From Plantago major (Eukaryota > Streptophyta > Magnoliopsida > Lamiales > Plantaginaceae), in contig CM048839.1 in assembly GCA_026545765.1 (NCBI GenBank), forward strand, positions 15,066,566 through 15,130,565: a stretch of 64,000 nt of DNA, given 5' to 3'. The first letter of the stretch is position 1, and each line of letters begins with the position of its first letter. Shown here one piece after another: positions 48,111-60,507 of the stretch. Below the pieces are notes generated by a model. That model saw only the letters and a program-made list of their open reading frames with translations. It ran no database searches and was not told the DNA's origin. The position numbers and the translations under genes are program-made.

Positions 48111-49301
48111 TGTGTTTGATAGTTTGATGCATTTGTGTGTTGTGTATTTGTTGCATTTTCATTTGGTTTCATTTAAATTCCCTGTAGTTTGTTGTCATAT
48201 TTTTGTGGTTTCAATGAAGTTTCACTTAATAAATTGTAAAACGAGTTCTAAAAATGCAATTTTATTAATTGCAACTTCTAAACATTCTTATAATATGGCA
48301 AATATGTTTAAATTTTTTTTTATTTCATGACGGTGCAATGACGCGTCACCAATGCAGCAGAATCTTATCACGGATCCGTTATCAACCAATGATGCGTCAT
48401 CGTGCCGTCACCAATGGAGGTGGTCTAACTATCCTAGAGAATGTAAATTTGATATGTATAAAGATGAGGATAAATGGTGGAGATGATGAGAAAGATAGGA
48501 TGGTGTGAAAGTGGAAAGGGATATGAGGTGGGACGTAAATGTAACCTGCAAAAGCGGCTGGAAGAGTATGAAATGAGGCTTCTCCTAGTATTTATTACCG
48601 AAAATAAAATCTATCTTCCACTTTTCATCTCAACGACTAATTGCCTGTCCCCGAACTAGTAATGAATGAATTCCATTCTATTATGCTCTTGTCTTGTACT
48701 CAGTCGAGTTCACCATTACTGCTACTGCATGATAGACCGTTCACTCCGAAAACTAACTTCAAATAGATTATTTTTTCATGTAACGTTACGTATACATTTA
48801 ACTTATTTGATTTAAGTTATTATATATGTTCGGATAATTTATTAAAAGAATAATCTTATTGATTTGTTTTTTAACAAATTAATCAGCTAAATTATATTCT
48901 AACTAGTATACTTGACTTCTTTGTATCAATCACCTAATACGCTATCAATTATCTGTAGTTATCATTTAAAATATAGGAACCTCATATTCATTAACACTCT
49001 TTTACTTCCTATGTTTCACTAAATTTATAAGGTTTGGCCAAAGTATGATCTAAGTTGTAAAACTTCTGGTGAAATGGGAGAATAACTCCATCTTAATTTT
49101 ATACATGTTATCTTTATTTGAACAAAACAGAACTCAACTAAACTGAAGTGAATTGAACTGAAATTAATGAATTTTCAGATGAATATAACAACTTTCAAGT
49201 TTAGAATGGATTAGTGTTATTGATCACAATCAGCAGTCACCACCATCACTTTTTAATTTACGGCAATAAATAAGACACAGTTTCTGTATGCATATGTATG
49301 C

Positions 49302-49338
<37 letters not shown>
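49302..49338. repeat. (AAT)n microsatellite
   Basis: About twelve uninterrupted AAT units. Confidence 0.95.
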
Positions 49339-51179
49339 TCTACTGCTCTGTGTAGCTAGCTAGCCTTCCTTACCTATAGTTGGAGGAGGAAATCGATCGA
49401 AGGTTGTATCATCATGTAGTGTTCAAGCGTCACTGTCGTGGTTATCTTCTTCCCCCGGCCGCAACTCTCACGTGCTTCCCCATCCCATTACTCCCCCATG
49501 ACTAGTCTTAAAGTCTCATTTTCATACCTCAATCAGTCCTTCATTTTGAACGAGCTCGAGTTCGAGATGATAAAAAAGAGTTATTTCAGTGGGTACGCAT
49601 ATCAAGTTCTAACGTGTTCATACGATGGATGGACTGAGTATTAACGAGGTTTGAACCCATACCTCTAAATTGATACGGAATCGAGCGTACAAAGAATTAA
49701 ACGAATCGAATTATAACAAATTCAGCGGACAGCCTTTAACAAGATCCCACTATTAACCGAGTGTAACAAATTTTCAGCCAAACGATATACATATAAATAC
49801 ATGAGTTTGTAGAATAAATGACCCCGATTTATCGAGTATTAAACGAGTCGAACTATACTAAGTTCGAATGACGAATATCTTGAATTTCATCCAACTATAC
49901 CCCACGATTGCTTTAATAATGTAACTCGCTCGAGATTTTTGTTAAATTGGATGTCTAAAGTACCCACAATTTATGAGGTTACAAGCCTAATTTAGCTAGA
50001 CAAAATCAATTGCAACCATTTAACAAATGTCCGCACCTGTTTCTTCAGGGGCGAAGACACTTCGACCTAATTGTCTCTCAGTCCCTGGAATTAATTCCGG
50101 CCACATCCAATCATCCTTCCCTAGCTATAAATTTCTATTTCCAGTATGCAATTAAATTTTATTTTTATAAAGTATATTTCAACTATCAAGCTGTAAAAAA
50201 TAAATTTTATTGTAACACAATTTGCCTTCACTACAAAGGAAGGGGTCGAGCCGTTGAGCTCGCGCAGGAAGGCCGTTTATCTTCCTCTAGTAGTAAAATA
50301 GTTATAATGTGTGGTAATTTTGGTGTAAGTGATGACTAATATGAATATCACAGTCATAATTAGTTATATGTTATTTTATTTTTATTTTTGCTGCTTGTAA
50401 TTTATTCTATGGGCTTTTTATTTATAACAAAACACAATTACTGGCAGACTTCCAGAATTTACCAGAGAATGACATTGTGAATTCACGGGATTCAGTAATA
50501 CTATTATCATAAGCTTCTTCTGTTTAGTACATTAAAAAAAAAACACTAAATTCATTGAAGAATTCAATCTACTTTAACTTTAAGCCATATTGTGGTTTCT
50601 CTTTTAATCTTGTGGTGATGCAACTTTCATCATAATATTTGATACTCGTGTCACATTTCAGTTTTATCCAAAATGGGCACTTCCTCTTAGTGGGATGTTG
50701 CAAATGCATGCTTCTTCTCCAAAAATTTATTGCAGATATATATGTGCAAGTGCAACGAATGATTCTTAATCTTTTCAATCAACTAATTATTATCTTTCGA
50801 TTGGAGCTGGACTAAGATAGCAACTTCGACCAAACTTCCTAGGTTCAAAATAATATCATACTTCAACATAACCATTCTGTTTTACAAATTAACACCTATT
50901 ACTAAGTACTACGTACGTAGCATGTTAAAATCTCATTCGCAAAATATTTTTAATTAACGGATCTATATATAATTTTTTAAACTATCTCTCAATGTTTCTA
51001 GTTCTTAATTCTGTTCACTATTTATTTAACGGTTCCAACGACTAGTTAATGTTAGCAAACGACCCGATGTATACTTGTAATGCGGGCGGAAATTAATGAT
51101 TACCTCATTGACATATACCCTAACAACGACATTACATGCTCGATCTCTTTGCCAAAGCAATATCTTTTATTGGCAATCC

Positions 51180-51345
51180 ACGTGTGGATCAGTGGCTAAA
51201 ACGATGAGTAATAGCCCCTTTTCATGGGTTCGAACTTTTAACACAGGGTGGATGCAAAATTCTGTGATCCATGCTTATGAGTCTCAGAGTCTGTCAACTT
51301 GTTATGATTTAACTTGGCATATGTGGTTTGCAAAAAATTATTTGA
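51180..51345 (+). mobile_element. SINE-like element, copy 2
   Basis: Box A-like TGGATCAGTGGCTAAAACG (about 51185) and box B GGGTTCGAACTTT (about 51227) stand 42 bp apart, close to normal pol III spacing. The 3' part CTTGTTATGATTTAACTTGG then GTGGTTTGCA matches copy 1 at about 3100. An A-rich stretch (AAAGAAAAGAAAAAATAGG) follows. Target duplications were not resolved. The layout resembles plant Au-type SINEs. Confidence 0.62.
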
Positions 51346-51765
51346 TTATAAAGAAAAGAAAAAATAGGAGAAAAAGTTGACTTTTGGGGTTAGTTGTAAT
51401 TGTTGAATTTGATCTTTATAAAAAATGGATCTATCTGTAATTTAAGTTAATCTAGGGGTAAATTTGAAATGAGGGTCAATTTAATCGTAGTATCTGTAAT
51501 TTGCCCTATATTAAAAGAATGTTAAATGGTCTTCCATATGATCTGCAAACTAGTTTTCAACAAAAAAAAAAGTCCAAAACCAAAACTCGACCACAAACAC
51601 AAAACAACCCCTCAATTATAATCCGAACCTCTAATATTACAAAACAATTACACAAACACCGACAACTACAAGAAATTTTGGCACAGCATGACAAAACTCT
51701 AAGCTATTAAAGAGTAGATTATCGTGGCTTGATAAAAATTTTTAATAGGCGGTCATGACCAGTCC

Positions 51766-51977
51766 GGGAAAAAGGCAATTTAGTCCTAAAGTTTAGGAGT
51801 ATAACACGCGCAGTATAACGTTTGCCTGTCCCGACAGATTAAGTTCTTTTGTTCGAAATTTATGGCTAAAATAGTCATAAATTTCGAACAAAGGGACTAA
51901 ATCTGCCAGGACAGGCAAAAGTTGTACTGCGCGTGTCATACCCCCTAAACTTTAAGATCAAAATTGCCTTTTTCCCT
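51766..51977. mobile_element. Foldback MITE, Mutator-like, with 9-bp duplication
   Basis: The whole 212 bp is a near-perfect inverted repeat with arms of about 95-100 bp. The left arm GGGAAAAAGGCAATTTAGTC, ACACGCGCAGTA, GCCTGTCC, GTTCGAAATTTATG meets its complement around 51875. The flanks GACCAGTCC (51757-51765) and GACGAGTCC (51978-51986) match at 8 of 9 positions, the size expected of Mutator-type elements. The transcript would fold into one long hairpin. Non-coding. Confidence 0.85.
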
Positions 51978-52505
51978 GACGAGTCCAATACTACCAAAAT
52001 GATAATAAATTTAAAACTAAATCACATCTATTGAATTTCTTGAATTTCATCCTAGAAATTTAAAAGGCTACTGTAACCGTCCTTACACCATGATTTGCCA
52101 ACTAATTTGTCTAACAAATTTATCAAAATAAAAAAATACTAACAAATCAACATAATTATTTTTGTCTTATAAACCACCTGAAATAGTTAAACAAATAAAT
52201 TAATTTATAAACTAGTATCTAAATGTGCCCCTTTTGAACCCTCTAATATCAAAATTTTTAAGTAAAGTTCGAAAATAATCTGATCAAACAAATTGAACAA
52301 TATTACTCCACTAAATTTAGCCATAATATTCATGACAATCTTTGTTTAGTGGTGGTCCACATGGATGTCAAGAAGGGTTACATCAAGTTGTTGTCTACAG
52401 TATTTTACTTAGAACTTCAATCCAAACAAATTTAATGTAAAAAACTTACATGTATAGTATAAATCGCATAACTAATTAATAAGAGATTAATCATTTGTAC
52501 AGAAG

Positions 52506-54310
52506 TTTTTTTTTTTTTTTTAAAGAAAGAAAGATTTCATTAGTAAATCAGGAAAAAGGAGCCATAGCTCAATACAAAGAGCACTGTAGTACTGTAGCAG
52601 ATCACGCAAGAAAGTTAAAACAAATTACAGAAATTCATGAAAAAGGGTAAAGATATGTAGCCATGTGAATCCGTAGCAAAGTGGTGACAAAGCTGATCAG
52701 CGAGACGATTTGCTTCACGCCGTATATGACACACACGAAATTCGGCAAATTCACTGAGCATTTGAAGAACATCAGAATATACATGTCCATTGGTAGCTCG
52801 AGGCCCGATAGAGGATTGTAAATTATTTATGACCAACAAAGCGTCACCTTCCAGAATAATTTTATTGAAGCCCATTTCCTTTGCTAGTGAAACAGCAAGG
52901 CGAGTTGCTGAAAGTTCAGCAACCTCAACATCAAAATGCCCTTGAAGTTTTTTGCAACTCCAAAAGATAAAACCAATTCAGTACTATCTCTAGCAACAGC
53001 ACGGCTATACCACCCAAGCCATTTTGGGGCACAGCGACATCAAAATTCATTTTTATCCACCCATCAGGTGGTGCAGAGTGCAGACCATGGCCCACGAACT
53101 GTAGGCTGCTGCCTATTGAGAATTCCGACCGGCTTGAACATGTTCAACTTATAGAAGTTGGAGAAATTCACAACAAAGTTGAAAGTATCCAAGGGAGTGT
53201 ACCATTTTTGATCATGAATCAACTTGTTTCTGTTGTACCAAAGGCTCCATCAAGAATAGACAAAAAAATGGAATACATGAGAATCCATCCTGATTCTAAC
53301 GCCAGAAATCCAGCTCTAAATATTTTCTGATTCAAAATAAATCGACGAGATGGGGCAGTGGGAGATGGCCCAATATTGTCTCGCAAAATGACAATCACGC
53401 AAGAGATGTAAAATAGATTCGTTATCATGACCGCACATTGCACAGCTCGAACAAGTACTAATATGACGTCTATCTAATTCAGCACCTGTGGGCAAAGAAT
53501 TATGTAGCACTCGCCAGAAAAAATATTTCACCTTGTTTGGGAGTTTGAGTTGCCAAATAAAGTTCTAGTTGTGTTGAAGAGGCCGAGAGGAAGAGCCTTG
53601 CTGATTATCCAACTTGCATTGGTTCAAAGTCATAGTTAAATGATAGCCCGACTTAACCGTATAACAGCCATGTCTAGTATAATGCCAAACTTGAACATCC
53701 GTAGTTTCTGTACCAGCCAAGGAAATCTTTAAAATTTCCTGAACATCATCATTCCAAAACAAATAATTGAGAATTGGCAAATCCCAATCAGAAAGCGTAG
53801 GGTGGATTAGAAAAGAAACTTTTAGAGGGCCTTCACTGTAAAGATCCGGTGTTTTTGGTTTAAAAGAAAAATTCTCCGGAATCCTTTTATCTTGCCAAAT
53901 ATCAATGTTTTCCCCCATAGCGCATATACTTTTCCAAGTAAAAAAAGAATTAGCCTTGGGGACAACATTCAGGATATGAGAGTTGGGGAAATAATTTGCT
54001 TTAAAAACTCGACTCTAAAGAGAATTAGGAAATCCAATAATGCGCCAAATTTGTTTGCCAAGTTAAGCCAGATTAAAAGCATGCAAGTTTCTAAAGCCTA
54101 AACCACCATCACGTTTACACTTTGTCATGGTTTGCCAATTCTCCCAATGCAACTTGTTTTTTTCCATCCTCATTCCACCAAAAGTTAACAATTAAAGATT
54201 CAAGATGCGAATGAGATAATCATGCAATTTAAAACAGCTCATAACATAGTTAGGAATTGCTTGTACAGAAGGTTGAATCAAATACTTTCTCCGCGACATT
54301 TTAACTTACA
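52506..54310 (-). mobile_element. 5'-truncated LINE (non-LTR retrotransposon), pseudogene
   Basis: Read on the minus strand from about 54310, stop-broken frames give the end of a reverse transcriptase region (RRKYLIQPSVQAIPNYVMSC, KLHWENW, GGLGFRNLHAFNLA), then DIWQDKRIPENFSF. The zf-RVT domain follows (KYFFWRVLHNSLPTGAELDR, CAMCG, HLLRDC), then an RNase H domain (PPDGWIKMNFDVA, AELSATRLAVSLAKEMGF, IILEGDALL, RREANRLADQL). The first RNase H Asp, the Glu and the EGD Asp are still visible. A T-run at 52506-52521 on the plus strand is the poly-A tail. The endonuclease and most of the reverse transcriptase are missing, as in ordinary 5' truncation. Several frameshifts are present. Confidence 0.88.
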
Positions 54311-55992
54311 GATCCAATCATTTTAACTTATACTATATGAATTGGAAAAAAGATTTAGTGGAGCCCTCAACCATAGGATATTTGAATAGAAGTGAATAAC
54401 TATATTGTTGTTTAAGTACTTAATCCTTGTCTTAAAAGTGAAGTGGATAACTATATTATTTTTCAAGTACTTAATCCTTGTACTTAAGTACTTGATAATT
54501 ATAACAAGTTCTCTTAATAATATTCTCCTAGCCTTTCCATTTCGTGAAAAATAATCCGTGGAAGTAGTTTATTTTGATATTTTCTAAACAGTCTTTTCAA
54601 AACCTTTAATGTGAGTTTTACTTGGGCAGCTTCAATAGGCGATGAAGGAAGGTTCGTGGACTACTACTACCTCCATTGCACTTCCAAGGGGTAAGAAATT
54701 AAAGAACCCCAAGAAAGAAAAGAAGTACTACAATGTTTTTCAAGAAAAAATTACTATCAGGTTGTTTGACATGAACCTAGTTAGAATCCAACTTTAATCT
54801 AGTGGTTTGTGGTCGAGTTTCCTTTTTTTTTTGGTAATGTTTGACTTGCCTCCTGAGCGAGTTTTTATTGTGTGGGTGAGGTCGAGTTTTAATGTAATTT
54901 TCTTTCAGCCTGATGCTTCAAAAGGTCATTTACAACTCTTTGTCCGTTTAATATTACTAATTCGTATTTTCTTTTATGTGAAAGAGAAAAGGACGAGTTT
55001 AAAACAATAATATAATATACATTTATTTTTAATTTTGTTTAATTACTACTGACCACGGACCATTTCCTTTCACAATCAAGTGTATGAAAAACGAAATAAA
55101 AAAAGTTGATATTAATAGATATAAACATAGATGACGGGGTGATTAGTGTCGTCTTTACTGCGTATGAACAGGATAACCCATGATCGATAATGGAGTTATT
55201 ATATGGACATTAATGATTGAACAGTTTCGTCAATGATTGGATTCTTCTGGGAAGTGGACACGTCATAATCACTATCATTAGTTAGTTTTCACTAGCTAAT
55301 TATAATAAATTAATGCGTTTTGTTTGTGACACAATTGACAATTTAATGGCATTTCATTGTTCACTTGCACAATCACTGATGACGGACTACGCTTGATTAA
55401 TTTTTAATTTCTTACGTTAACTCTTTCTATGTTACTTCAATAATGACTATAGATTAATTATTCTCAACTTGGTTTATAAACTTGGTTTATCTGAAGGAAA
55501 ATGATAGGAAGGAGTACTTTAATTACCTTAGGAGAAAGACAAGATAATCAATTAAATATAATATACTAGATACTTCGCAAAAATACGAAAACAATCAAGT
55601 AATATAAATTATAAATAGGAAAATATCATGCTATATCACAAGACACAAGTACTTATCCCCGATTCACAAAATTTAAGGTATCGTTAGCATCAAGGAGTTT
55701 CAGTTATATCCGCTAACCCTACGATTCACCAAAACTTCAAAGGCACTCATAGTAAATCGTGAGAACGGTCGTGGCGATAGGGCAAAAGGGGCTATGGCTG
55801 ATCCTATTTATAAGTATAAACTTTTTATAATTATACTCGGAAGAACCACTCTAAAAACAATTTGTATATCTTTTTGTTATATATTTTTTCAAATACTATC
55901 ATATAAAAAATACTATCATATAAAGAGACAGTGCGTAATTGACCCCGTGTCGGGCATGGACTAGGCATGTGCCTAGCCTCGCCCCTAGATGG
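54311..55992. other. Intergenic DNA, no gene seen
   Basis: AT-rich. A short direct duplication (AACTATATTGTTGTTTAAGT against AACTATATTATTTTTCAAGT followed by ACTTAATCCTTGT) lies at about 54400-54485. Nothing else was recognised. Confidence 0.5.
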
Positions 55993-55997
55993 TGAAG

Positions 55998-57630
55998 TGT
56001 TAGGAATATCTGTTTAGATTTTGATCAGCAACCTAATGACTTATCTTAGCTCAGAAAGGTGATTAGTACTCTTGGTTCACTTGAACACTGTAAAAGAGGA
56101 AGCTCACTGAGTATGATAGTCTAGCAAATCTTGTATAGGATGTTAGGTCTCGAAATGTAATTTTTATTTTATAAAGAAGACCAAGAAGAAAGACATCCGG
56201 CAGGAAAAGTTCAACAATTTTGAAGACTTGAAGATTGCACAAGATTGCTGAGGACAAAGGTTTTTCAGATACCTATGACCAGATACCTTGAAGACACAAG
56301 CGTTTTTAAATACACAGTGTTACAAGAGATATCTGAGAACTAAAAGGTTTCTGAAACAAGGAAAGTGCCCACAGATATCTACACTCAGATACCTTAGACA
56401 GAAACTATGTTTCTGAAAAGAAATATTTTATAACAAAGTTGTTTCAACAAGTGGTATCTGGAGTTGTGATAATCTATGGAAAAGAACATGTAAAGCTCCA
56501 GAGAACTCTGATAGTATAAGATCTCTGATACAATGCATAGTTCCGTTGGCACTACAGGACAAAGTATAGTACAGTGCATTAAATGCGCAGACAGAAATGT
56601 TTGAACAAAAACGGTAGCTTCTGAAAAAGAAGACAAACCTGCTACAGTACTATACTCAGATATCAATAGTTTGAAATTAAGTTAAGCCTAACGCATACTA
56701 TTCAAACGACACTCAAATTCATCTATAAATATCAACACTTAGACTGCTTGAGAAGACACCTTAGAACACACATAATTTACACCAAGAACACTGAATACTC
56801 ACACAAGCTCTCTCAAGCATACTACTTACCTTCAAGCTTTCTGTTGCGACCAAAGCTTTTGATTCTAAGTAGCACGAAAGTTCTAAGTGTCCTGATCCTT
56901 AACAATCATTGTTATTTGTGAAAGAGTTGAACTAAGATTTCATATCTGAGTTTCATTCTCTTAAACACTTATCATAGAATTGGGTCAGTAAAGAATAAGA
57001 TACCATACATTGCAAAGTGTATTAAGTATACTTGATTCATAGAGCTATCTGAATAACTGAACAAGTTATTAAAGAAGCTCACCTGACAATTTACCTTAAC
57101 CAACACCTTAATCGGCGTGGAGTACAGGAAGTACTTAGTTCGGGAAACTAAGGAATAACTCCAAGGTTATTGAGCACATGAAGTACTTAGTTTGGGAAAC
57201 TAAGGAATAACTCAAAAAGGTTTCTGAGTACAGGAAGTACTTGGTTGCGAAAGCCGGGGAATAACTCAGGGAGAACACTCGGTTGGGAACCTAGTGTATT
57301 TAGGAATCAAGAGAAGATATTTGTAAGGTTACATCATTTATCTGTCTTAGTGGATTCTAGGTCTGAGAAAGGCCGAAGTGGATTAGTTGAAGGATTACGC
57401 CACCTTCAGATACCACTATAAAAAGACTTGTGTTATTTACTTTCTGTTGTCTATTACTTGCTTTACTTATCTTGCAAAGTACTTACACTTATCACAGAAA
57501 AGTCTTCCGCTCTCTGAAATTAAGTATCAGATATCTTCACATATATCTGAGAAACTGTGCTTATCGACAAAAGTTTTAAAAGACTATTCACCCCCTCTAG
57601 TCTTTTACTTTGCCGTTATCTGGACCAACA
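55998..57630. mobile_element. Solo LTR, probably Ty1/copia type
   Basis: It starts TGTTAGGAATATC and ends GGACCAACA, the TG...CA ends of an LTR with a short TGTT/AACA inverted repeat. The flanks TGAAG (55993-55997) and TGAGG (57631-57635) match at 4 of 5 positions, fitting a 5-bp target duplication. Near the end, ATTCACCCCCTCTAG is a word common in plant copia LTRs. No primer-binding site or gag-pol follows, so only one LTR remains, as after unequal recombination. The length of 1.63 kb is large for copia. The orientation is probably plus. Chance ORFs of 90-105 codons lie inside. Confidence 0.78.
57128..57275. repeat. Tandem repeat inside the solo LTR, about 53-bp unit
   Basis: GAAGTACTTAGTTCGGGAAA with CTAAGGAATAACTC recurs at 57128, 57180 and 57234 (periods 52 and 54 bp); the third unit is more diverged (GGTTGCGAAAGCCGGGGAAT). 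Confidence 0.85.
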
Positions 57631-57734
57631 TGAGGTGTACTTATTTGTTTCAAATATTCATAGTTGGACTAATGGAGATCGAGTTACTAGTTATTCTGTC
57701 TTAAAAGCAACTTGGATCTTGTTTACAAAGTTAT

Positions 57735-57829
57735 ATTCCCTTCGTCTCAATTCTATCTTCATGTTGAGTTGGATACAAATGTATAGTAAAATATATAAAT
57801 AATCATAAGAATTTAAAAAATACGGAGAG
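57735..57829. mobile_element. Small Stowaway-like MITE remnant
   Basis: ATTCCCTTCGTCTCAATTC on the left and, on the minus strand, AGTTCTCTCCGTATTTTTTA on the right resemble diverged Stowaway ends around an AT-rich middle. TA flanks are plausible but not unique. Confidence 0.4.
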
Positions 57830-59221
57830 AACTAATAAGTATATAGTAGTAGTATAGAAAAAAAAAAAAAAGGTTTTCTTAAGCCCTTTGCCGACAATCC
57901 CTACCTCTCTTGATTAGATTATGCACCAATTACCAAATTAGAGAGATACATTCATACAATGGCATGCCATACACATTCAGAGTCTTGGTTCAATCAGAGC
58001 TTATAGGAAATTACTTGTTTCATGATTGTACGTTTAACCAATTTAAAATGATCGCAATAGATTTCCAAATCACACACTAGTAATTATCTAAAAGTCCACT
58101 TAATTTAACTACAAATTGATAAGCCACTTATATGTCATTAACCATAAAACAAGTGATAATGACATACTTAACATGTCAAATTAAGTGATATGTACAAACT
58201 ACAATCATATACTACATCATTAAAATTACAATCATTAACCATTTGACCATTAAGCGATTTTCGTGAGAAGGATCGGAACACAAAACATCAAAGTGATGGT
58301 TTATATGATCATTATGTTGGTTGTTTTCGTTTGTCCTTAGCGAAAGTATTTAGGTACGTTAATCATTTTGTCTGAGAACTTTTATAATACTAGAAAGCAG
58401 TATATTTCTTTCTTTCTTTTTTTTCTTTCGCCAAATGATTGAGGTCGACGCAGACGCATAAGCATATTGGGTGGTCATTCATAATTCGCGTATACAAAAT
58501 CCAGAGCTTTATACGGGGCAAACGATGATTTTTTTTTTCCGTGCTAAAATTTAACTAATTAAATTAATAAATAATTATTTAAAAACTTAGAATTAATAAC
58601 CAAAAAATAGATTAAATTCATAGATGACGCCGATTCATTTTAAGTATCGTCAACTTATATCTTCAAACCATTATAGTATATTATAAATGTATAGTATTAC
58701 CTGTCAAGCGTTTTATGTGATTTGTACGAGTAATGGTTAGAAAAATAATTATTTATTATTGCTGACCTGAATGAATTCATGTGATGATAACAAACAAATT
58801 GAATTATGGACTAAGTATGCTTTTTTATAATAAGAGCAGTACATGTCTTAAATTAAAAGTGATCACTATATTTCTTATTGTTAGACATGTTTTCTAATTG
58901 TGTATTCTTGGAGTTTTGTTTTCTATGGTTTGTTTTTGCAGGATTATTAATTAAAGGAGTCAATATTAATTTGGAGATTAAATAGTTGAGAAGAGAGAAA
59001 CATACTAGGGTTATTCTTCCAGCCAGCAAATAACGTTATTCTTCCAGCAATCAGAACAGACTAATGTTGGCTTCAAACATCCATATTCTTATGCGTTATA
59101 AAAGAGTTCTAGGCTGGAGAAGGAATAAGACAGACAACAATGCATACATCAATGAGTTATATTAAGTGTCAGAAAATGAGTTGTCTTCAAAGCTCTCTAT
59201 TGATATTCACTGAATTTATTT

Positions 59222-59237
59222 TGTGTGTGTGTGTGGG

Positions 59238-59293
<56 letters not shown>
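59222..59293. repeat. (TG)n followed by (AG)n microsatellite
   Basis: Six or seven TG units, a G-run and then about 27 AG units without interruption. Confidence 0.95.
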
Positions 59294-59296
<3 letters not shown>

Positions 59297-59329
59297 ATTT
59301 CATCTTTGTAATTCAAGAGTGCTAAGAGT

Positions 59330-59600
59330 TGTTAGCGTGTGGGAAGGGAGTTGGGATTGCTCCTTTGCACGAGTCACTTGGTCTAAGTGGGGTTAGCTTA
59401 GACGTAAGCAGGAGGGAAAGACAAGGTGTCTTTGAGTACTTGTGTGTTTTGTAAGTATCTCTCAACGTCTTAGTGAAAATACCCAAAAGTAAATGTCTGG
59501 GGAGTAGACGTAGGTCTGTTGTGACCGAACCACTATAAATCTTGCGTCCCATTTAAAGCTTTCTGCATTGCATTCTTTACTGCATTTAAAAACAAAAACA
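59330..59600 (+). mobile_element. LTR-like remnant (copia-type end)
   Basis: GGGGAGTAGACGTAGGTCTG, CCGAACCACTATAAATCTTG and CGTC follow each other as in the terminal parts of many plant Ty1/copia LTRs (GTGGACGTAGG, CCGAACCAC, AAATCTTGTGTC). The ends, target duplications and internal region were not found. Confidence 0.45.
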
Positions 59601-60221
59601 AAAACTTTCACTTCCGTTATGTTTTAGTTTGTATTAGTTTCGCAGAAACTTTGCAAGACACTTCGCACGAAACTTTACATCTTTCATTTATACTTTCGTC
59701 GTCATTTCAAAGTCTGTAAACATTTTCAAAGGAATTTTATATTACAATTACCAAACATAAAGTGTTTAAATATCAATTTTTTCAACAAACGTATTGGAAA
59801 CAACCACCACAATAACACACTTGTGCTTGTGCATGGTAACATTGTCCTTTTCTTATTTGGTTAGAAAAATAGACAATGCCTTTAAATTTAAAATCTATAT
59901 AGAATAAAGATTTCAAAATCGACCATGTGCATGTCACGAGATATCTTAATAGGTAGCTTCGCCCTAGACTTTACACAGTTATCATTTTAGGCCGATATAT
60001 AGAATTATATACATTAATAAAAGAGGAAGCTACCCCTACACTAAAAAAAATAATAAAGTATTACATTTACACACAACTTAAATTTTTTGCTGCTAAACAT
60101 ATAGTACATTTTAATTACCACCCCTTTTTATTATTATATTTAGTTTAATTTTCACATGCAGCTACGCTCCAACCCCGATGTATGAAGTTCTTCGAAATGA
60201 AGTAAATACTAATTAGTAGTG

Positions 60222-60507
60222 CTCCATCTCAAAATATCCTTACTATAAGCTTGTTTGTCCCATTTCTTTTTGGCAATGTTTTCAGACAATTACTAATAGT
60301 TTATTGTTTATTGTAAGAGATAAAAATAATAAATAATGAAAAAGATATGAGAGATAAATGTAGATAATGTAAAAAGTATGAGATATTAGTAATAAAGTAG
60401 TAGGAATAATGGTTAGTGGGGTTACTTGTTTGCTATTTTGGGCATGAGCCTATATTAATGATACAACCAAAAAAGAAAATTAAAGAGGGACTACTAGCGG
60501 GGTGGAG
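60222..60507. mobile_element. Possible Stowaway-like MITE
   Basis: CTCCATCTCAAAATATCC on the left and CTCCACCCCGCTAG on the minus strand at the right could be diverged Stowaway ends. Inside, TAAGAGATAAAAATAATAAA and other A-rich purine words prevail. TA follows the right end (60508-60509), but the left TA is displaced, so the call is weak. Confidence 0.38.

Larger units (their letters stand above)
45316..48425 (+). mobile_element. PIF/Harbinger DNA transposon (Harbinger 2), decayed and 3'-deleted
   Basis: It carries ORF1 (45668-46843) and part of a transposase (47297-about 48110) on the same strand, like Harbinger 1. Proposed ends: GATTGAAGTCATGG at 45316 after TAA (45313-45315), and GACCACCTCCATTGG (minus strand) from 48425 before TAA (48426-48428). 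The inverted repeats match only weakly, so the ends are a best guess. Both end regions share the word ATGACGCGTCA and other GACGCG words. The transposase stops short and non-coding DNA follows to the right end, so part of the coding region was deleted. Confidence 0.65.
48429..52505. other. Intergenic DNA with microsatellite, SINE-like and foldback elements
   Basis: No gene was recognised. Elements at 49302, 51180 and 51766 are listed separately. At 49118-49210 there is a lone arm of the pentamer MITE family (ACTGAAATTAATGAATTTTC then AGATGAATATAACA) without the core. At about 49550-49870 GAGCTCGAG and ACGAGTCGAA words suggest a decayed GAGCTCG-rich element. Confidence 0.5.

Noticed and set aside
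52495-54271. TTGTACAGAAG at 52495-52505 and 54261-54271 as the LINE target duplication
   Set aside because: The first copy touches the poly-A tail, but reverse transcriptase-like coding continues past the second copy to about 54300, so the 5' end lies further out. Probably coincidence, or the 5' boundary is misjudged.
59140-59325. 61-codon ORF with an RERERE tail
   Set aside because: The tail is the translation of an (AG)n microsatellite.
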